From JAHZKN01 sp965250205 (lineage in GTDB: Bacteria; Pseudomonadota; Alphaproteobacteria; Rhizobiales; Hyphomicrobiaceae), in NCBI GenBank assembly GCA_965250205.1, contig CBDFNK010000018.1:1-64000 (forward strand): DNA of 64,000 nt, read 5' to 3'. The position numbers were made by a program, and so were the translations under genes. This document shows, in pieces, positions 51,784 to 60,806 of this stretch (position 1 is the first letter of the stretch; the number at the start of each line of letters is the position of its first letter). The notes under the pieces were generated by a model. It was not told the origin of the DNA. It made no database searches and saw nothing but the letters and a program-made list of their open reading frames with translations.

Positions 51784-53985
51784 ATGGCAACGGCGAAAAC
51801 CGCAGCAAAGACCAAAGCAAAAACAAAAGCAAAAGCAAAAACAAAAGCAAAAACTGCAACTAAGAAAACAGCGACCAAGGCTGCAACCAAAACGGCAGCA
51901 AAAACTGCCGCAAAGACGAAAAAGAAAAAGGCTGACGCGACTCCGTCTGCAGCTGACGGTGAACGCGGCGATAGCCCGCTTCTCGACCTGTCGGATTCAG
52001 CGGTTAAGAAACTACTGAAGGCGGGCAAGGAGCGAGGCTACGTTACCTATGACCAACTGAATGATGTTCTGCCCTCCGAAGAAGTTTCTTCAGAGCAGAT
52101 TGAAGACACCATGACGACATTGTCTGAGATGGGCATCACGGTCGTGGAGAGCGAAGATGATTTTGAGGAAAGCGCGGAGGAAGGCTCCAAAGCGTTGACT
52201 GCAAAATCGTCGGCTGTCACCAAATCCGGCGCCAAATCTGAGCCAGCTGAACGCACTGATGATCCCGTCCGCATGTACTTGCGCGAAATGGGCACAGTCG
52301 AGCTGTTGTCGCGTGAAGGCGAAATCGCCATCGCAAAGCGCATTGAAGCAGGCCGCGAGGCCATGATTGCAGGACTTTGTGAAAGCCCCCTCACCTTCCA
52401 GGCCATCATCATCTGGCGCGACGAGCTTAATGAAGGTCGCATTCTGCTCCGCGATATTATTGACCTTGAAGCGACCTATGAGGGTCCTGAAGCCAAGAAT
52501 GCGCCAAATCCAAATGATCCGAATGCGGCGGCCAACCAAACAGGTGAAGCCAGTGGCGGTGCCAACACCGAAGGAACGAACGCTGATGGTGCTCAACCAG
52601 CTGGCGAAGGTGGCGAACAACCCAAAGCGGACGGTGAACAAAGCAACACAGAAGATGGCGAGAAATCATCTGACGGCGAAAGCCAGGAGGATGATGATGA
52701 TGATGATGAATACGAAAACGCACTGTCACTTGCCGCCATGGAAGCAGAACTGAAGCCTGGCGTACTTGAGACCTTTGACACCATTGCTGGCACCTACAAG
52801 AAGCTGCGCCGCCACCAGGACAAAATGCTTGAGCAGCAGGTTGCTGGTGAACAAAGCACGCGCCAACAACAAAAGACCCATGACAAACACCGTGATGAAA
52901 TCGTCACCTCAGTGAAGAGCTTGGCACTGAATAACGCCCGTATCGAAAGCCTCGTCGAACAGCTTTATGCGATCAACAAAGGTCTGGTTGGACTTGAAGG
53001 GCGCTTGATGCGTTTTGCCGATAGCTATGGCGTGCCACGCAGCGAATTTATCGACGAGTACTTTGGTAACGAACTTGACCAGACATGGCTGACACGCATG
53101 GAAGCCAAGAATAAAAAATGGGCCAAGTTCATCGCTTCTGAAAATGAAAGGATTCAGGAGCTGCGCCAAGAAATTCACGAACTAGCTACAACCACTGGCC
53201 TCGAAATCCCTGAATTCCGCCGCATCGTAAAGGCTGTGAAGAAGGGTGAGCGCGAAGCACGCCAAGCCAAGAAGGAAATGGTGGAAGCCAATCTGAGGCT
53301 CGTCATTTCTATCGCCAAGAAATACACCAACCGCGGCTTGCAGTTCCTTGATCTCATTCAGGAAGGCAACATCGGCCTCATGAAGGCGGTTGATAAGTTT
53401 GAATACCGGCGTGGTTATAAGTTCTCGACCTACGCAACCTGGTGGATCCGCCAGGCGATCACACGCTCAATCGCTGATCAGGCGCGCACGATCCGTATTC
53501 CGGTGCATATGATCGAGACGATTAACAAAATTGTCCGCACCTCGCGCCAGATGCTGCACGAGATTGGCCGCGAACCAACACCAGAAGAGTTGTCTGAAAA
53601 ACTCGCTATGCCACTTGAAAAAGTGCGCAAGGTTCTGAAAATCGCCAAAGAGCCAATTTCACTCGAAACACCGATTGGTGATGAAGAAGACTCCCACCTT
53701 GGTGACTTTATTGAAGATGCTAATGCGATCCTGCCAATCGATGCAGCCATTCAATCAAACTTGCGCGAGACCACAACGCGCGTGCTGGCTTCTCTCACAC
53801 CACGTGAAGAACGCGTACTGCGGATGCGCTTTGGCATCGGCATGAATACGGACCACACGCTGGAAGAAGTTGGTCAGCAGTTCTCTGTGACGCGTGAACG
53901 CATTCGTCAGATTGAAGCCAAGGCGCTGAGAAAACTGAAGCACCCATCCAGATCACGCAAACTGCGTAGCTTCTTGGATAACTAA
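51784..53985 (+). CDS. rpoD: RNA polymerase primary sigma factor RpoD with Lys-rich N-terminal tail
   Basis: The vegetative sigma factor. From ATG 51784 the protein is 733 residues. Unusual is a tail at residues 2-45 built almost only of Ala, Lys and Thr, like histone H1. Then region 1.1 (SPLLDLSDSAVKKLLKAGK), region 1.2 (DPVRMYLREMGTVELLSREG), an acidic insert (about 240-310, ending in six Asp), region 2 (KKYTNRGLQFLDLIQEGNIG and FEYRRGYKFSTYATWWIRQA), region 3 and region 4 with the helix-turn-helix TLEEVGQQFSVTRERIRQIE. All core regions are intact. Confidence 0.96.
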   Translation: MATAKTAAKTKAKTKAKAKTKAKTATKKTATKAATKTAAKTAAKTKKKKADATPSAADGERGDSPLLDLSDSAVKKLLKAGKERGYVTYDQLNDVLPSEEVSSEQIEDTMTTLSEMGITVVESEDDFEESAEEGSKALTAKSSAVTKSGAKSEPAERTDDPVRMYLREMGTVELLSREGEIAIAKRIEAGREAMIAGLCESPLTFQAIIIWRDELNEGRILLRDIIDLEATYEGPEAKNAPNPNDPNAAANQTGEASGGANTEGTNADGAQPAGEGGEQPKADGEQSNTEDGEKSSDGESQEDDDDDDEYENALSLAAMEAELKPGVLETFDTIAGTYKKLRRHQDKMLEQQVAGEQSTRQQQKTHDKHRDEIVTSVKSLALNNARIESLVEQLYAINKGLVGLEGRLMRFADSYGVPRSEFIDEYFGNELDQTWLTRMEAKNKKWAKFIASENERIQELRQEIHELATTTGLEIPEFRRIVKAVKKGEREARQAKKEMVEANLRLVISIAKKYTNRGLQFLDLIQEGNIGLMKAVDKFEYRRGYKFSTYATWWIRQAITRSIADQARTIRIPVHMIETINKIVRTSRQMLHEIGREPTPEELSEKLAMPLEKVRKVLKIAKEPISLETPIGDEEDSHLGDFIEDANAILPIDAAIQSNLRETTTRVLASLTPREERVLRMRFGIGMNTDHTLEEVGQQFSVTRERIRQIEAKALRKLKHPSRSRKLRSFLDN

Positions 53986-53989
53986 AGGC

Positions 53990-54409
53990 TTATCCTCTCA
54001 GCCACTCTAAGACATCTGCTGCGCTTTGATCCGGCGGAAACACTGGATAGAAGACGTGCTGAATGCGTCCTTGCGAGAGGACCATGGTCAATCGTTTTAA
54101 AAACAAGCTGCCGGCAATCTCAAAGGTTGGCAGCCTCAGTGCTGTCGCAAGCGCTAATTCTCTGTCAGAAAGCAGTGTAAAGGGAAGATGGAGGCGCTCT
54201 GCCGCTTCTTTCTGATCGGCTGTCGTCTGTGTCGACAAACCAAATAGTTGTGACACGCCATGGTCTCTAAGTTCTGCAAAGTGATCTCGAAACGCACATG
54301 ACTGCGGTGTGCATCCCCGCGCTCCCGGCACCATATCCCAACCTTCAGGCAGTGAAACTTCAGGTTCCCCTGTCATTGGATACACGTAGATGATGCTTGT
54401 CCCATTCAA
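53990..54409 (-). CDS. Peroxiredoxin-like (redoxin) protein, possibly 5'-truncated
   Basis: A 139-residue thioredoxin-fold protein: TSIIYVYPMTGEP opens the first strand, the redox Cys lies in GARGCTPQSCAFRDH, followed by FGLSTQTTADQKEAA and LPFTLLSDREL. It probably reduces peroxides or acts in thiol exchange. It starts at TTG 54409; the same frame stays open about 9 codons further (FKSIDLSC) before a TAG, and relatives usually have 15-20 more N-terminal residues, so the 5' end may be damaged. It ends five bases from rpoD, convergent. Confidence 0.7.
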   Translation of the reverse strand: MNGTSIIYVYPMTGEPEVSLPEGWDMVPGARGCTPQSCAFRDHFAELRDHGVSQLFGLSTQTTADQKEAAERLHLPFTLLSDRELALATALRLPTFEIAGSLFLKRLTMVLSQGRIQHVFYPVFPPDQSAADVLEWLRG

Positions 54410-54679
54410 ACAAGAAAGGTCGATTGATTTGAACTAGTTCCGACTTGATCTGACACGGATTACGCATGATCGCCCAAACCGGCGGCTCGATAGCAATGCT
54501 GCTTAACTTAGCAGGGCTTTGTCACCCGGACCGTCATGGCAGTTATCTCAGGTGCCCACCGCGCATGATCTATGCCCTCGACCGTTGTGTGTGCTGGCCG
54601 GGTGGTGACCCTTCCCAAGCCACCAAGTACACAACGCAACATCGCTATTGCTCAGTGAGCGTCCGCCGTCTGCATCGGC

Positions 54680-56223
54680 TCAGCTTTTCTGAGCATACCG
54701 CCATGGAAGCAGTTCGTCGACTTTGTTGATTTTGTGGTCGGCGATGCGGGTGAGAACATCGCTCAACCAAGCTTGCGGATCGATACCATTGAGCTTGGCG
54801 GTTTCGATCAGCGCGTAGGCAATGGCAGCAGATTTTCCGCCCCGGTCCGAGCCCATGAACAGGTAGTTTTTGCGCCCGATCGCTATGCTGCGCATGCCGC
54901 GTTCGGCGGCGTTGTTGTCGATGCTGAGACGGCCATCTCCGAGATAAGGCCGCAGCCGTTTGAGACGCGTCAGGCCATAGCGGATTGCACCGGCCAAGGC
55001 TGACTTGCCTGAGATCTGTGTCAGCTGGGCATGCAGCCAAGTTTCAAGGTCGTCGATGAGCGGTGCCGCCGGTTCTTGTCTGGCGAATTTACGTCGGTCG
55101 GGCGGCTTGCCACGAATGCTGGCTTCTATTTTGTAGAGCGTTGCAATCCGTTGCAGAGCTTCTTTGGCAATCCCCGATCCTTGCGCCGCGTGGATGTCAA
55201 AGAAGCTTTGCAACGGATATGAGCAAGACAAGCAACTTCTTTGACGTTGCCGCGCCGATAAAGCTCCTCAAAGCCTGCATAGCCATCGGCATGCAGCCAA
55301 CCTGAGAAGTTTTTGAGATGGTCTTGTGGCCAACGGCCCCTGCGATCCGGCGTGAACTTGTAAAACGCGGCGGGATGATGATCGCCGACCCAATCCCGCT
55401 CGTCTCTCAAATAGACCCACAACCGTCCGGTCTTGGTTTTGCCTGTTCCTGTTCCTGGAGCCAAAACGTTGACCGGCGTATCATCGCCGTGGATCGCCGC
55501 TCCTGCCATCACATGACGGCCGATTGCCTCAGCGAGTGGTTCCAGTAATGCGGATGACCGCGCAACCCAATCGGCGAGTGTCGAACGATCGAGATGCATG
55601 CCGTCGCGCGCATAAATTTGTGACTGACGATAGAGTGGTAAATGATCAGCGTATTTGTTGACCAGCACATGCGCCAGAAGCCCAGGGCAAGGACGACCAC
55701 GCTCAATCGGCATGGACGGCGCCGGAACCTGATGAATGGTCTCACAGCAACCGCAGGACATCTTGGGTCGAACCGTTCGGATCACCTTGAAGCGTCCGGG
55801 GACGTATTCGAGGGTCTCTGAGATATCTTGCCCGAGGGCACGTAATGCACCACCACACTGCCGGCATGTAACACCGGGAGACAGCACAACATCTTCGCGC
55901 GGAAGATGATCGGGCAACGGTTTGCGCGTTGGTTGTTGCTTGGCTTCCGTCTCAGCGGATGGTGGTTCACAATAATGCTGTTCTGCTGCTGCTTCCGCTT
56001 CGACAAGTGCGAGCTCAAGTTGATCAATGATCTTGTCCAACGCTTCTGACTTCGTGCCGAACCGTTGCCGCCTCAGAAGGCTAAGTTGCAGTTTGAGTTT
56101 TTCAATCAGAAGATCACGCGCCTGAAGCTCTGTTGATTGTCTGGCAATCTCGGCGTCGCGTTGATCCAGCAGCCGTCGCAGATCAGCTTTGTTCCTGTGC
56201 TTATGGCCAGCGTCGATCATCAT
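54680..56223 (-). pseudogene. IS66 transposase TnpC, frameshifted
   Basis: The first part (56223 to about 55207) runs from MMIDAGHKHRNKADLRRLLD with the coiled-coil region, a Cys-containing zinc-binding segment (CRQCGGALR) and the catalytic core start (HGDDTPVNVLAPG). Then VKEVACLAHIR should continue RKFFDIHAAQG, but a two-base insertion near 55205 moves the rest (SFFDIHAAQGSG, SIDNNAAERGMR, NYLFMGSDRGGKSAA) into another frame ending at 54680. The DDE core is thus split over two frames. Confidence 0.9.
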
Positions 56224-56288
56224 GGTGAATACATACGTTATTCGCCACGCGAAATGAATCCACAATGTCAAAGAGCACGCAGAAAAAA

Positions 56289-56636
56289 CTATCCGGCCTT
56301 CAACGGACGCCATGTGCGTTGTGGCATCCGCCAATCAATCCCTTCCAACAACATGGCAAGCTGTGCCGAGGTGATCGTCACTTTGCCATTGATCGGCGAC
56401 GGCCATACAAACCGGCCCCGTTCCAATTTTTTGGAAAACAGACATGCGCCCTGACCGTCCCACCAAATGATCTTCAATAGATCGCCACGCCTGCCACGAA
56501 ACACGAATAAATGGCCTGAGAACGGATCCTGTTCCAATGCGTTCTGTGCCAGCATACTTAGGCCATTAAATCCCTTGCGCATGTCCGTCACGCCAGCAGC
56601 CAGCCACACTTTCGTTTGCGCAGGAACCGGGATCAC
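56289..56636 (-). CDS. IS66 accessory protein TnpB
   Basis: A 115-residue IS66 TnpB: VIPVPAQTKVWLAAGVTDMR, then FRGRRGDLLKIIWWDGQGAC. It starts at GTG 56636, overlapping the tnpA stop (GTGA), which is usual in this family and preferred over the longer frame to 56717. TnpB is required for IS66 transposition with an unknown mechanism. Confidence 0.88.
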   Translation of the reverse strand: MIPVPAQTKVWLAAGVTDMRKGFNGLSMLAQNALEQDPFSGHLFVFRGRRGDLLKIIWWDGQGACLFSKKLERGRFVWPSPINGKVTITSAQLAMLLEGIDWRMPQRTWRPLKAG

Positions 56637-57022
56637 GGTTTGGATCGCAGAACTGTAAGAACCCGCACCAAATGGGTTGAATAAACGTCGGAACCGCAAC
56701 GCAGCCGTGCCCCGCATGGGAGATCAATCTCAATGCTGGATAATCCAGGGCTGCCTGACGCAGGCGCTGCAAGATTGATGGGTTCATGAAAACCTTCGCG
56801 CTGCGCCGAAATCGCCGGTACCGTGTCAGACACAATCTCAACTGGCACCAGGGTCGCTTCAGCACCGTATTTCTTCTTCCAGTTGAACAGAAGGTTCGCA
56901 TTGAGGTCATAACGACGCGCGATCTGGGCAGCTGAAACGCCTGGCTGCGACGCCTCAGCAACAACACGCGTCTTGAAGTCCGTGCTCCATGTCCGCCGCC
57001 GCGCTCTTGTCTTTCCAGCCAT
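56633..57022 (-). CDS. IS66 protein TnpA
   Basis: A 129-residue protein with an N-terminal helix-turn-helix (TWSTDFKTRVVAEASQPGVS, then YDLNANLLFNWKKKYG), the IS66 OrfA/TnpA type. ATG at 57022 (MAGKTRARRR) chosen; 57037 is possible. It overlaps tnpB by four bases. Confidence 0.85.
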   Translation of the reverse strand: MAGKTRARRRTWSTDFKTRVVAEASQPGVSAAQIARRYDLNANLLFNWKKKYGAEATLVPVEIVSDTVPAISAQREGFHEPINLAAPASGSPGLSSIEIDLPCGARLRCGSDVYSTHLVRVLTVLRSKP

Positions 57023-57281
57023 GAGATAAGTGTCCACTTAGGATTAAGTGGACACTATGATCGCCTTCGAAAGGGTATGTAAGGCGGTTGTGGGCGGACG
57101 CTTACATTGCTGGCTCGTCTGGGATGCTGAACCGACATCCGAGACAACCTTTAAGTGGCTCAGCACGGCACCGTTTGAAAACGGAGGTGCGCCATGGTCA
57201 TGATGCCTTGTAACACTTGCGGTACTGGGTCTTGAACGTCCCAATTAATACTGGCTGACTGCGCCGCAATGCGCGGTCAGC

Positions 57282-57443
57282 TCATTCAATGCAGTTTGCA
57301 TCGCGATGCGCCGCTTTGGCATCCTGCTGCAGCTTTTGCTCGTAAAACTTCTTCGTCACGACAAATACGTTTTTCTCGCATCCCGGACACCAGGCCCATC
57401 GCAGACAAGGTCGTGACAAAAAAATCGGCGCACCTTCACCCAT
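57282..57443 (-). CDS. Small zinc-ribbon-like protein (53 residues)
   Basis: Reads MGEGAPIFLSRPCLRWAWCP, GCEKNVFVVTKKFYEQKLQQ and DAKAAHRDANCIE. WCPGCEK is a CxxC knuckle, and the Lys/Ala-rich helix after it looks like a real protein. It lies 43 bp downstream of the next gene on the same strand and so is probably co-transcribed with it. Below the usual ORF length cutoffs. No family recognised. Confidence 0.5.
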   Translation of the reverse strand: MGEGAPIFLSRPCLRWAWCPGCEKNVFVVTKKFYEQKLQQDAKAAHRDANCIE

Positions 57444-57485
57444 GACCACATCGCCTTGTCGATAACACCGTGGACATCAGTTTTC

Positions 57486-57773
57486 TCACTCAACTTCGGG
57501 CACAGGCCGTTCAATACCGCCTGAAATATCAAACCGAGCGACTGCACCACAGCGCGCACACAACGAAGCAGCAAGCTCAGTGGCCTTGCCGTTCTGGTCG
57601 GGCAACGCCATCGGCGGCATGATGACAGACTTCGCGGCGCCGCACGCACTGCAATCTAAAAACATGTGTGCTGACGGAGCTCCCGACGGCAGCTCTTGTG
57701 CCCGTCGCGACAGTTTTCTCTTAAGCCATACCCGAACGCCGACACTCACCGCGCGGCTCAACCACTGAGTCAT
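57486..57773 (-). CDS. Zinc-ribbon-like protein (95 residues)
   Basis: Starts at ATG 57773 with a strong AAGGAGAGA upstream: MTQWLSRAVSVGVRVWLKRK, then two Cys pairs, CSACGAAKS and CARCGAVAR, about 40 residues apart, forming a possible zinc ribbon. A longer frame to 57869 is unnecessary. Both this and the 57282 gene sit between IS66 and the AbiE pair, in accessory DNA. Function unknown. Confidence 0.6.
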   Translation of the reverse strand: MTQWLSRAVSVGVRVWLKRKLSRRAQELPSGAPSAHMFLDCSACGAAKSVIMPPMALPDQNGKATELAASLCARCGAVARFDISGGIERPVPEVE

Positions 57774-58056
57774 GCAGTCTCTCCTTGCCCTCTGAACCGG
57801 AGATGCACCATGCATCAAACCTTGGTGTGACCGCGGCACAGGCCAATACGCGACACTTTTCTGTCGCAAAATGGGTTTTCAGGACAGAGATCTGACACCC
57901 CGTGCACTATTGCTGGGCTGTAGCCTTCGGCAACCTTGCTTCCGGCACAGTCATGCGCCACGGGAAGAAGATTAGGATAATTTACGTAATATCATAGTGT
58001 TAGCGTGATTTTTCTCGTTTTATGAGGTTTACTTTATTCATTCTTCACCTACTATT

Positions 58057-58133
58057 GGTACGCGAAATACAGATAAATAACACTTGCCTCTGATGTTCTT
58101 TTTCTTCATAATGCGTACCATGAGTACGCGAAA
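58057..58133. promoter_or_regulatory. Candidate operator of the AbiE operon
   Basis: GTACGCGAAA occurs twice (58058-58067 and 58124-58133), and GGTACGC (58057-58063) is mirrored by GCGTACC (58113-58119) next to the AbiEi start. AbiEi antitoxins repress their own promoter through inverted repeats, so these are likely binding sites. Confidence 0.45.
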
Positions 58134-58962
58134 AGGTATAAAGCTACACTGGCTCCAGAGCAATCTTCCTGAAGGGTTGGTTGTTGATGCCCCATGGCTT
58201 ACTGCCAATAACTACTCCACCAAACTGCGCAGCAAATACCTCGCCGCCGGCTGGCTCAAGCAGCCCACGGCCCGCGTCTACCAACGCCACAGCGCACCAA
58301 CACCCTGGCAGCAAGTTGTGATCTCGCTGCAAACACTCCTCAAGTACAATCTTGTCGTCTCGGGTCTCACCGCTCTCGAACATCACGGGCTCAGCCACTT
58401 TGCCAAGCAAACCCAACACCGCGTTTGCCTCAGTGGGCCAGACCGCCCACCGCCATGGCTCAAACGCCTACCTGCAAAAGTCGCGTTTCATTACCGCAAC
58501 GATAAAACTCTGTTTAATACATATCGCGCAACGACAGCACCTCACGAACTTGACGTTCTTCAAAGGGCAAACGGTTCAAGTCCACAACAATCCTCACCAG
58601 GCATGCACATCGCTGAATGGGGACCATGGCCCTGGCCGCTTTACCTTTCAACACCAGAGCGGGCAATCCTTGAACTCGTCAATGAATTGCCAAATCATGA
58701 AAGCTTTCACCATGTCGATAACATCATGTCAGGGCTTTCGACACTGAGCCCGCGCAAACTCAATACATTACTCACTGATTGTCGGAGCATAAAAGCGAAA
58801 CGGCTCTTTCTGTTCCTAGCCAAGCGCCACCACCACGCCTGGTTCAAACACATTGAGCAAGATGCCCTTGAGCTTGGAACTGGCAATCGAACAGTTGTCA
58901 AAGGCGGCCGTCTTGACACGACCTATCTGATCACCGTACCGGGAGATCTCGATGGCCTTTGA
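58120..58962 (+). CDS. AbiEi-type antitoxin/transcriptional repressor (type IV TA)
   Basis: A 280-residue protein with the AbiEi N-terminal winged-helix region (LPEGLVVDAPWLTANNYSTK then LRSKYLAAGWLKQPTARVYQ) and the following VVSGLTALEHHGLSHF and LSTPERAILELVNELP, both characteristic. It neutralises the AbiEii toxin and represses the operon. ATG at 58120 chosen over an upstream frame; it overlaps the toxin gene by 11 bp. Phage-resistance and plasmid/island stability are the known roles. Confidence 0.85.
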   Translation: MSTRKGIKLHWLQSNLPEGLVVDAPWLTANNYSTKLRSKYLAAGWLKQPTARVYQRHSAPTPWQQVVISLQTLLKYNLVVSGLTALEHHGLSHFAKQTQHRVCLSGPDRPPPWLKRLPAKVAFHYRNDKTLFNTYRATTAPHELDVLQRANGSSPQQSSPGMHIAEWGPWPWPLYLSTPERAILELVNELPNHESFHHVDNIMSGLSTLSPRKLNTLLTDCRSIKAKRLFLFLAKRHHHAWFKHIEQDALELGTGNRTVVKGGRLDTTYLITVPGDLDGL

Positions 58963-59974
58963 CGAACGTTTTCAAAGACAGGTCGCCTTGCTTTTGAAGG
59001 CCATCCCATTGATCAACAAAGAAAGCTGCTTTGCTTTAAAAGGCGGCACCGCAATCAACCTCTTTGTGCGCGACCTGCCGCGGCTCTCCGTCGACATTGA
59101 TCTGACATATCTGAGCGTCTTACCACGAGCTCGCTCACTCGGTGCTATAGACAAGGCTATGAAGCGGATCGAAGTCCGCCTTGCCAAGGCAATACCGCGC
59201 GCTCAAATCCGCAGAACCGTGAAAGAAGGCGCTATCCTACGCCTCATCGTGCAAGAGGGCCGCACGCAAATCCAAATCGAAGTGACACCGGTATTGCGCG
59301 GTTGCGTCTTTGATCCCGAGGTCCGCTCTGTCTCAGAGAAAGTTGAAGAGCAATTTGGCTTTGCTGAAATAAAGGTCGTTTCCTTTGCCGACCTTTATGC
59401 TGGAAAAATTCTTGCAGCCCTAGATCGCCAAACCCCGCGTGACCTCTTCGACATTCGAGACCTTCTTGCCAATGAAGGTATTACAGATGAAATTCGAGAC
59501 GCTTTTGTCATTTATCTCATGAGCCATAACCGGCCTATGTCTGAGCTGCTTTCAAGCCCGCAAAAAGATATTCGCCAAGACTTTGAAGCAGCTTTTGCTG
59601 GCATGACCGATCAACCCATTACGCTCAAAGAACTCACAGACGCCCGAAAAGAACTCAAGTCAGAGCTCATTGGGAAAATGCCCAACAAGCACAGGGAATT
59701 CCTCGTTGATTTTGAGGCTGGACAACCCGATTGGACAAAACTTAGTATTCCCGGCGCCCAGCGCTTGCCCGCCATTAAGTGGCGGCAACAGAACTTCGAC
59801 CGGCTCCCGCGCAACAACCGTATCAACAATGTTGAAACGCTCGCCAAAGTCCTCGGCGTAAAGCCCAAGCCAGCACAGCTCACGTTATTTGCAGAACCAA
59901 AGCCAAAATCACAAAAACGCCGACCATCTAAGAAATCAAAAACAGCCCCACGCAAACGTAAATCTAAGAAATAG
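58952..59974 (+). CDS. AbiEii nucleotidyltransferase toxin (type IV TA)
   Basis: The 340-residue toxin has the DNA polymerase-beta-like motifs: ALKGGTAINLF (GG-S/T) near 28, and SVDIDLTYL with Asp48/Asp50, then YAGKILAALDRQTPRDLFDI, containing the conserved Lys and Asp. AbiEii-type toxins transfer nucleotides to tRNA, blocking translation. An unusual Lys/Arg-rich tail (KPKSQKRRPSKKSK and on) ends the protein. It is coupled to the antitoxin gene by an 11-bp overlap. Confidence 0.88.
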   Translation: MAFDERFQRQVALLLKAIPLINKESCFALKGGTAINLFVRDLPRLSVDIDLTYLSVLPRARSLGAIDKAMKRIEVRLAKAIPRAQIRRTVKEGAILRLIVQEGRTQIQIEVTPVLRGCVFDPEVRSVSEKVEEQFGFAEIKVVSFADLYAGKILAALDRQTPRDLFDIRDLLANEGITDEIRDAFVIYLMSHNRPMSELLSSPQKDIRQDFEAAFAGMTDQPITLKELTDARKELKSELIGKMPNKHREFLVDFEAGQPDWTKLSIPGAQRLPAIKWRQQNFDRLPRNNRINNVETLAKVLGVKPKPAQLTLFAEPKPKSQKRRPSKKSKTAPRKRKSKK

Positions 59975-60083
59975 TAAAACCCCACCCTGCTTATTGCTTT
60001 TGCCAACTCACGCGAGCATATGTCATTTACGCAGCAACATGCGACAGTGCGCTTATGCGCGATGCAATTTGTTTGACACGTTG

Positions 60084-60239
60084 CTACTCACTTTTATTGC
60101 GCAGCAGTACTTTGTAATTATCTTTCAAAGTTGCACTTATTGAAAATAGTTCTGGAAATTGCTTCATCATTTCTGCTATGGGAATGCGTTGTTGTAGCCA
60201 GATATGTTTTTCGGTGCCGAAAAACTCTGGCCCTTGCAT
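60084..60239 (-). CDS. Candidate 51-residue protein or gene fragment
   Basis: MQGPEFFGTEKHIWLQQRIP, IAEMMKQFPELFSISATLKD and NYKVLLRNKSE encode a peptide with protein-like composition. Its ATG lies inside a palindromic repeat (60236-60280), so it may be the surviving 3' end of a gene interrupted by that repeat. Confidence 0.3.
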   Translation of the reverse strand: MQGPEFFGTEKHIWLQQRIPIAEMMKQFPELFSISATLKDNYKVLLRNKSE

Positions 60240-60280
60240 GATCCGCAAAAGTGGGAACCGGTTTTGCGATCAGATCATGC
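60236..60280. repeat. REP-like palindrome
   Basis: GCATGATC at one end and GATCATGC at the other enclose CGCAAAAGTGGGAACCGGTT, a 45-bp palindromic element of the type found scattered in rhizobial genomes. Confidence 0.65.
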
Positions 60281-60437
60281 AGCAAGAACAAGAGGGAGGC
60301 CTCGTGCCGCCGCCCCTCTTTGATCCGAAGTTTAGGATCAAATTCACCCCAGCGTGAGCTGGATGCACGCAGACCCATAATAAAAATAATGCAACACCGA
60401 GCGCTCTATTCTCGGTTGTGCACAACGCAAAATTTGA

Positions 60438-60806
60438 ATGAACGTGATGATGAAAACGAAGACAGGACGACCGAAAAAAGCGCCAGGCGAGGCCAGAGAC
60501 AACCGCATTGTTGTCTGGGTCAATGCCCGAGAACGCGCGCGCTATCTTGTCAATGCAGCGCGCGCAGGCTCAACAGCGGCCGACTTTGCACGCTCCACTC
60601 TCTGTCATGAGGGGGTTAAGCCCTCCAGCGACAACGACAATCAACCAGATCGCAACGACTTTGAGTTGATCGACGCCCTAACACGCATCGGGACCACGCT
60701 TATGCAGCTTGCCCCGATCATAGAAGAAACACACTGCAGTCCGCATGAGTTTGACGATGTCCTGAAGAAACTTGACCAAGCACTTGATCGCCTTTTGCCG
60801 TCATGA
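60438..60806 (+). CDS. MobC-like relaxosome accessory protein
   Basis: A 122-residue protein with a basic start (KTKTGRPKKAPGEARDNRI), a ribbon-helix-helix-like middle (VVWVNARERARYLVNAARAG) and a helical C-terminus. Size, order and the ATGA overlap with the following relaxase gene indicate a nicking accessory (MobC) protein. Similarity to MobC is not strong enough to be certain. Confidence 0.65.
   Translation: MNVMMKTKTGRPKKAPGEARDNRIVVWVNARERARYLVNAARAGSTAADFARSTLCHEGVKPSSDNDNQPDRNDFELIDALTRIGTTLMQLAPIIEETHCSPHEFDDVLKKLDQALDRLLPS

Larger units (their letters stand above)
54655..57105. mobile_element. IS66-family insertion sequence (2.45 kb)
   Basis: Terminal inverted repeats start GTGAGCGTCCGCC (54655, plus strand) and GTAAGCGTCCGCC (57105, minus strand), 12 of 13 matching, typical of IS66. 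Between them are tnpA, tnpB and tnpC in the standard order, all on the minus strand. The flanks ATTGCTCA and ATTGCTGG share six of eight bases, an eroded 8-bp target duplication. tnpC is frameshifted, so this copy is probably not autonomous. Confidence 0.9.

Noticed and set aside
57194..57235. A 13-codon frame with CNTCG after a GGAGG
   Set aside because: Ribosome-binding site is good but the peptide is too short to support as a gene.
60118..60378. 86-codon minus frame across the REP palindrome
   Set aside because: Passes through the palindrome and reads as a non-protein-like composition; the 51-codon frame at 60084-60239 is the better one.
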